Shown here: in pieces, positions 58,333 through 64,000 of the stretch
How the letters are laid out: every line of letters starts with the position of its first letter
Numbering within the stretch: the first letter of the stretch is position 1
Origin: Pyrrhosoma nymphula
Lineage: Eukaryota; Arthropoda; Insecta; Odonata; Coenagrionidae
Reading direction: 5' to 3'
Length of the DNA: 64,000 nt
NCBI GenBank assembly: GCA_963573305.1
Contig: OY754331.1
Location: 8,714,868 to 8,778,867, forward strand
Made by a program: the position numbers and the translations under genes
The notes under the pieces: model-generated
Databases searched by the model: none
What the model was told of the DNA's origin: nothing
What the model saw: the letters and a program-made list of their open reading frames with translations, nothing else

Positions 58333-58503
58333 GTGCGATATTCTACAGGAGAAAAATCATTCGCCTTGACGACCCAATAATCCACAGGGTAGAAGGATGC
58401 CTCGGTAGCTTAACTGGTTAAAGCACTCGGCGCGAAATCGAGGGATCCGGGTTCGAACCCGGTCAAGGCAAACGATTTTTCCTCTGTGGAATATCGCAAT
58501 CAC
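58333..58503. repeat. Head-to-head SINE pair (one truncated)
   Basis: 58333-58370 is the inverted copy of 58462-58503 (GTGCGATATTCTACAGGAGA against the complement of TCCTCTGTGGAATATCGCAA). The right side is the tail of the tRNA-like unit at 58399-58470. The left side is therefore the tail of a second, inverted and truncated copy of the same SINE. Confidence 0.75.
58399..58470 (+). repeat. tRNA-like SINE head (tRNA pseudogene)
   Basis: A box TAGCTTAACTGG (58406-58417) and B box GGTTCGAACCC are well kept. It folds as a cloverleaf with D stem GCTT/AAGC and anticodon stem CTCGG/TCGAG. Departures from a working tRNA: a mismatch in the acceptor stem, a G instead of U before the apparent anticodon (CGA), a T-loop of six rather than seven if the T-stem is fully paired, and a repeat tail running straight on. 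Hence a SINE and not a tRNA gene. Confidence 0.7.
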
Positions 58504-60240
58504 AAATTTTGATCTTTTCCAAGTGTTATGTTGATTCATGTACTTCCCTGCATGGCGCTAAGAATATTCCATGCATGCCCCTAATTACTGTTGCTGAATG
58601 AAGAAGAGGCTCAGCGAATGACGGAATTATAGCAGACTTTAGGAAGATAAAAGCAGCTGCATTAATCTTCAAGTGGTGATGGCGAAATTTTCCGGCCATT
58701 CCAACATCACCATTTCCCTCGTAGAGGAGCGCCCCCGGGTAATTCGTAGTTTAAAGTCCGATGGAGAGGTGGCGAAGGGGCGTATGGGGAGATGGGATTG
58801 TGAGCCGGAAGCTGAGCCAGAGGTCTGTGAAAGGGAAAGGGCGGATAGGACGATTCGTACGGCCAGATAACGTGATTAAACCACCTCTCCTTTGCCAAGG
58901 AGTCCATTTTCCCAAGCGCCGGCGGCGGCCTTGGGCGCTCCTCCGTGAGATCGCTTGAGCGATCTTAATGCCTCCTCTGCACCGCGGTGCGAGCGTGACT
59001 GGGATATGAGAGACGCCTCCATCCTTCTTCTCCCGTCGGGCCCAACTCCATTCAACTCTGCATGCATGCCGAATGCAAAGGCTATATACTCGCGCCACCC
59101 CCCCCCCCCCACGCTATGTTCCCCGTGCGACCACCTTTGATTGTTGTTACGGATGGAATTCGGTGGGAATTGTTTGAGCGTCGACTTCGGCTTCGAGTCA
59201 AAGAAAGATGAAGGAGCTGCGAACGGACAAATGTAATTACATGTAAATTTCCATTCGAAAGATCATTATTATACATATTATTACCAAATTCTTACACTGC
59301 ATCATTATTTTCTGTGGATTTCCAGCCTTGCTAGGCGTCACCGACAACTTGGGAAGGGAAGATCAACAATGTGTTGTGATCAAGTGATTATTAAAAATTA
59401 TAAAGTGGCCTGCCACTACACATAAAACCAAATTAAGAAAAGTATCAAATAAAATTTGAATAGATATTTTTGCTGAAAACTTATAATTGTTGTCAATACA
59501 GCGATAAGAAATAGGACAAAGGAAAAAGAGGGAAAAGAACTGAATTAAGAGATGAAAGAAGACCTCGGAAAAAGGAGAATAGCAGGGCCGTAGAAAGAAA
59601 GGAGAAGAAGAGGACGAACGAAAGAAGAGAACGCCTTGGCCTCATGTGGCATCTATCCAATGTAAAATCAGATGTATGCACAATTGAAATCAAAATCGCA
59701 ATTGCATAAAGTAACATGAATATAAAAAGATAATTTTATTACATTTATTAAAACGTCAAATCAAATTTATTAAAAATAATAAAGATTAAAGAGGGGGAAT
59801 TGAGAGTAGGTAGGTAGGTACATACCCACAGGATAACGTAAGTTTCCCAACGAATATTTATTTATATTATTTATGTATATGAAAAGTCTCCAAAAACGGC
59901 ACAAAGGCTTATTACATTGATCGAAAAGCAAACAATTTGAATAGCTTGGGAATAAGGGAGAGGAGTATTGGAACATACAGCGTGAAACGTGGGAGGGCGT
60001 GGGGGGAGGGCCTTGGAGAGAAGGAGTCCTGCTACCGCCAGTGTTCCAATTCTCTCCCTTATTTTCTAATCAGAAGCAAAGAATAAAATCTATATGTTCC
60101 TTGAAAATAATTATGTTCAGTTTATGGGACCTTACATTGCTAAATATGACAGACATACAAAATGAGAAGTACCAGGCGTGATATGGTAGAATTTCAGCAT
60201 AATAAAGCACAGAAAAGGCAATTGCTATTTCTGTTCTTCA
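58504..60240. other. Non-coding; CpG-rich patch at about 58680-59230
   Basis: The GC-rich patch yields overlapping ORFs on both strands (115 residues or fewer) without a domain; a C13 run lies near 59099-59111. The rest is AT-rich, with a short GTAG tetranucleotide run near 59808-59820. Confidence 0.4.
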
Positions 60241-60244
60241 TTAA
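60241..60244 (+). repeat. TTAA target site, left (second piggyBac-like element)
   Basis: TTAA immediately before CAGGTGGGCGCGCC; matched by TTAA at 60826-60829. Confidence 0.7.
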
Positions 60245-60825
60245 CAGGTGGGCGCGCCAAATTCACTCCCACGAGTGGGCGCGCCGCGGCAATTTTACCG
60301 CAAAAATAAATTGCATTCCTATATTTAAGGGCAAGATAATTAACTAATAAAAAAGGCCGATTAAGCTGTTACAGTTAAATCTTTTATTGTTTGACACTGA
60401 ATGTTCATTTTTAATCATTTTAGTTCATATCTAGGTCCTGTTCATCTTCCCATCTCATACATGTTGTCTCTTGACGACAATGCCTCCTACATACATTATT
60501 TTACATCACTGGCACACAATTTTTGACCTGCAATTTTTATGCAACCTGCAAGCATGGCATATTACTAGTATAGGTGCTTCAGGAACCGGTTCCTTGTTCT
60601 TATATTTTCCTAAAATTTCTTTTATATCTTTAGTCAAACGTCAAACTCTCTTCGATGTCACACAGCTACTGAAGCGTCCGGTAGATAATTGATCCGGATA
60701 TCGGAAATACTCCCACCTTTCATTAAAAATGAATACCTGGAAACTCAGGTATTAAATACAAACGGTACCAAATGGAGAGCTCAGAAACTAAAATATGCGG
60801 CAATTTGCCGCTGGGGCGCCCACCG
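60245..60825 (-). mobile_element. piggyBac-like element remnant, 581 bp, between TTAA sites
   Basis: The left end CAGGTGGGCGCGCC and the inverted right end CGGTGGGCGCCCC form terminal repeats, followed inward on both sides by GCGGCAA(A)TT.. blocks. The left terminus carries an internal direct duplication of GTGGGCGCGCC (60249-60259 and 60275-60285). TTAA flanks both sides. The interior encodes, on minus, a C-terminal transposase tail (separate entry). Everything upstream in the transposase has been deleted. The family differs from the element at 42918-45038. Confidence 0.75.
60420..60690 (-). pseudogene. piggyBac transposase C-terminal cysteine-rich tail, remnant
   Basis: The minus-strand frame reads DIKEILGKYKNKEPVPEAP, then CHACRLHKNCRSKIVCQ, a TGA, CK, and after a frameshift VCRRHCRQETTCMRWEDEQ with a stop at 60420. 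The spacing C-x2-C ... C-x2-C ... VC-x2-HC ... C matches the zinc-binding C-terminal domain of many piggyBac-type transposases, which helps bind DNA ends. A stop and a frameshift make it dead. The family assignment rests on the cysteine pattern together with the TTAA sites. Confidence 0.65.
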
Positions 60826-60829
60826 TTAA
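60826..60829 (+). repeat. TTAA target site, right (second piggyBac-like element)
   Basis: TTAA immediately after GGGCGCCCACCG. Confidence 0.7.
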
Positions 60830-61829
60830 GACAGAGGTGCTTGGGTTCAGCTGATATTATGATACACGGTAAACTTAAGTTCTTCTGTTAATTATTTATT
60901 TTCTTATTTGCCATATTTATTTATGGTGAAATAAATATGGCAAATTTGATTCTTCAATTAGTGTCACCTTTGTATTAAATACACTGTAAAATTAAAAGTG
61001 AACCATCAAGTTACGCTCATTTGAAACGCAAGCAATTGATACTATATGCAACGGCTTTACCGGCTTAATATATAGATTATTTCATTCATTCTTAATAAAT
61101 GGGCTTAATTTTAAAACAACTGAATACATAATACAGGCAAATTTTGCTCGTTTCTATATTGCTAAACAACCCAATTTCCTCGGCCTTGCACTCGAGCCTA
61201 TTCTAATAATGGCATAACTCTGCGGCACAACGCACGTAAAGGGTTTAAGCAGTGTGGAATGAAAGCCTTCGGGAAGAGGGGCTTCCGGGAAACCCGCACT
61301 CCTGCAATGCGGTGAAACCGTTAACTTGGCTCACTTACACATTAAACGGTGCCGTTAAGAAGTTCGGGAATCACTCCCACGCCGCTTTTCGTCGGCAACT
61401 GTCTTCATTAAGTGTGTCGTGTGCGTGCAATATCTGCGGAGGAATACAGTTTCTCGCTCGCTTCAGAGATATGATAAAATTTATCTTTGGAGCCTATTAG
61501 AAAGAGGATTCTCTTCTCTCCTGTTTCAGCAATGTCAGTTTAATCCAATTAGGATTTGGCGAGAATTCCCTGCAAGATTGAAACAGAGTGGGTGCTAAAT
61601 TATTTTGAGCTAAATATCTCTCTGTGCCCTCACATTAGAGCCAACGAAGTCAAAAAGTTCCTCTTGTATTGCCGAACTGATGGTGTAAGTTTGTCGGTGA
61701 TTTTTGTAGAGTAAATAAACATTAGAATTTACGTTGGAGAAGACCATACATGTTTTTTAGGGAAGGTAGGGTAATTAAAACTATTTATCATATGAGTGAT
61801 ACTTAATCATAATTTTTATACTTTTTTAT
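60830..61829. other. Non-coding; no gene recognised
   Basis: AT-rich with a GC-richer stretch at 61230-61450. ORFs of up to 82 residues without recognisable features. Confidence 0.4.
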
Positions 61830-61866
61830 CTGATGAAGGCGATTTAAATTGATAAACGTTTTATCA
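61830..61866 (+). repeat. Degraded hammerhead-like motif copy
   Basis: CTGATGA (61830-61836), one extra A, a weak GGCGAT/ATTG-type stem, then ATAAACG where GAAACG would be expected. Consistent with the family but decayed; on its own it would not be called. Confidence 0.35.
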
Positions 61867-62560
61867 TAGTGCAGTTAGGACACATATTTAGTGTTAAGTT
61901 TAGTAGTACTTGGAAAAGTGCAACACAGTGCTATACATTTAAAAAGATGTTCACTCTATTGAATATATGTATAACCAAGTGAAATGGCAGTTTCAAGTTA
62001 ATTTTTTAGCCAAATGGAGAACCAGCTTTTCTCATTTTCTGGAGAAGTTATTTATTAGCATATTTTATCATACCTACCTATTAACAGTTAATAATGCAAT
62101 GATTTGTTTGGCTGCTGCTAAATACTCCACTCTTATATCTAATGGCCGTTAAATCCATGCATTTCAGTCATTACCTTGACATCCCTTTCTGTAATATTCC
62201 TGATGCATTCCACCCTTGATCTTCCACGTGGCCTTTTATTTCTCCATGTAGAATTGCTTTCAAGAGGCAGTTGCGGTGCAAAGCAGAGCCGAATATGTCT
62301 ATTCTCCTTTGTAACGTTTTCATTCATAATCGTTTCACTCCATCTTTGGACGACTCCTTCATTGGTGATTGCCTCTGTTCATTTGATATTCAACATTTTT
62401 TAATAACACCACATTTTCATGACTTCCGACCTTCTTTCCTCAGAACCTATTATTGTATGCCAATGATGAAATGTTAAAACTTGATAAACTCCGCATAGAT
62501 TTATTATATTAAAACCAACCCAGGATTTGAAAAATGAGTGCTATTTTCAAGTTTTTGACC
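61867..62560. other. Non-coding; no gene recognised
   Basis: AT-rich; small ORFs only. No repeat with clear ends. Confidence 0.4.
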
Positions 62561-62640
62561 TTGATAATGGCACTCAGTTCCCGGAACCCGGGTCAATTTA
62601 AATGTAATAAATTAGTGTAGAGTTCACTAAGATTTATCAT
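62561..62640 (+). repeat. Degraded copy of the 17.9-kb repeat with hammerhead-like motif
   Basis: TTGATAA (two transitions from CTGATGA), one extra T, a decayed stem, GGA for GAA, then a perfect palindrome ACCCGGGT (62586-62593) and C (62594). After it come AATAAA and a tail (TAGAGTTCACTAAGATTTAT) matching that of 17872-17952 (GGAGTTCACTACGATTTTTC). Homology over about 80 bases supports common ancestry. Confidence 0.6.
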
Positions 62641-64000
62641 CACATAATGGACATTCAAAATTTCCACCAAGTAACGCCTGAAACGGTTTCGTTTTTTTAT
62701 CATTGGATTAAGAGGATTAAAAATGTATTACTCCCATTACTTATTACTCTCATACTTACGGGAAACTTCTAGATATCAATAATTTAAATAATAACGGAAT
62801 GTGTGAAAAATGAGCATGTGAAAAATACGTCACAACTCCTAATTCAAACGTATCCTTGTGGATAGTCGAGTTTTACTTTTCGTCATTCGAGTCGTACTGT
62901 TTTTTGCAGTTAGGAATACGTACGTCCTCACTTTCACAGCACGCGAATTGACCAATGATCTGTTGGGCTAACGTTTTTTTTTTGAGAGTCTCGTCCCAAT
63001 TTTGAATAATAGTGTTGCATACTTTCATCTCCATAGGTTTACTCATTTAATGACGATGAATTCATTCTATGACTTGAACTGTGCTTGGAGCACTTTTTAT
63101 TTGCATTTCCCATCCAATTTTCCCACTGATTTTCTTCCAAATCTCTTCTCCCTCGACGAAATTGTTATTGCGCAGTAACTCCCTCTCGGACAGAGCGTCT
63201 TAGCAGCAGTAGTCACGCTGTCAAACGCAGCGAGGTAGAGAGATACTCGTGGCGGCATCGACTCTGGGAGTGGGGAGCCATCCATGAGGGGAATGGGAAA
63301 TGAACGCCTAAGAGACAGGATTGGAATTGGTGTCGTCTTGCCATTTCGCTTTCCTTTCTCTCTCTCTCTGTGTTCCTCCTTATCTTCCGTCGTTTCCTTG
63401 CAGGAACATAGAAGTCCTTCCATTTCAATTGCGCATCATTCTAGCACCCTTACAAGATGACAATATCCTCCTTGAGCCGGTAAACATTCCGTTACATTGC
63501 CATCCATGCTTCTCTCTACTCCCGCCTAATGCAGTTGTTTGTTTCAGTTCAAGGGAGGAACATTAACTCATATTATTGGATTAACGGCAGTTTACGTTAT
63601 ACTGAGTAGCTGTCTCTTTTTATTTATAAGAACGATAGGGTGGAGAAAAATTATTTCTAGATTTTGCAGTACCATTCTATGTTTATATGCAAGAAAGTCA
63701 TTCTATATGCTTGGAAATGCAATAAATATATAGAAGCTACGGATTTTATAATTCAGGAACTCCATATAATAAGTAATAGCAATTTTTTTCACAGGATACA
63801 ATATCATTGGTCCTCTATTGTTTTTCTGGTGGGGATGTGGTCACCATGTTAAGAAAGGATCCAATACATACTCCCGGCAAAGTACTTATGGGCATAATGC
63901 ATACTTGAATTATATAATGAAAACGCTAATACCCAATAGCATACTATATTCACTTCTGATTCCCATGATTATTCTCAATCTAGAGAGCCCTTCGCTCGGT
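62641..64000. other. Non-coding; no gene recognised
   Basis: ORFs of up to 108 residues (63097-63423 minus) lie in a mildly GC-richer patch and show no domain. The rest is AT-rich. Confidence 0.4.

Noticed and set aside
58399..58470. A functional tRNA gene
   Set aside because: Acceptor mismatch, wrong base before the anticodon, odd T-loop, and a repeat tail continuing directly from it.
1..64000. CRISPR arrays, prokaryotic operons, rRNA genes or telomeric repeats
   Set aside because: No regularly spaced identical repeats with unique spacers, no ribosome-binding or operon organisation, no rRNA core motifs and no TTAGG runs; the content is eukaryotic and repeat-rich.

Overview
The window looks like a gene-poor stretch of a eukaryotic nuclear genome, most probably an arthropod and likely an insect. 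It is AT-rich with scattered GC/CpG-rich islands, and CpG does not look strongly depleted. The transposon set (an RTE-like LINE, piggyBac and hAT relatives, a Penelope-like element, tRNA-derived SINEs, foldback repeats) fits an insect. The species cannot be named from sequence alone. I found no intact host protein gene; two places look like a promoter or first exon (41579-41670 and 53371-53440), both weakly supported.

Layout. 2075-2183: a small foldback. 6168-6246: a G-rich minisatellite. 7543-10841: a nearly complete but dead RTE-like LINE between 18-bp target-site duplications. 10936-11060 and 11216-11472: two foldback repeats directly downstream of it. 16212-16367: a hAT-type MITE with a perfect 8-bp duplication. 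17757-17952: a foldback with 83-nt arms. 28480-29040: a long polypyrimidine tract. 34071-34697: a short unclassified element whose two ends are inverted arrays of a GATCACG repeat. 42918-45038: an internally deleted piggyBac element with a broken transposase. 45056-46086: two copies of one MITE in opposite orientation. 49740-52674: a rearranged Penelope-like element with two 526-bp repeats. 58333-58503: a head-to-head SINE pair. 60245-60825: a second piggyBac remnant between TTAA sites. Three tRNA-like sequences look like SINE heads rather than working tRNA genes.

The main observation is a recurrent RNA-like motif: CTGANGA, one extra nucleotide, a short hairpin, GAAA, a palindrome of the type ACC..GGT, C, then an AATAAA-like signal. 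Good copies sit in both arms of the foldbacks at 11216-11472 and 17757-17952, and degraded copies at 2075-2183, 13212-13250, 19950-20012, 61830-61866 and 62561-62605. The order matches a hammerhead ribozyme core (CUGANGA, stem II, GAA, stem III, H17), and the palindromic stem III changes sequence while keeping its pairing. Small hammerheads of this kind are known from Penelope-like retroelements. The extra nucleotide after CUGANGA departs from the consensus, so ribozyme activity is a hypothesis and not established.
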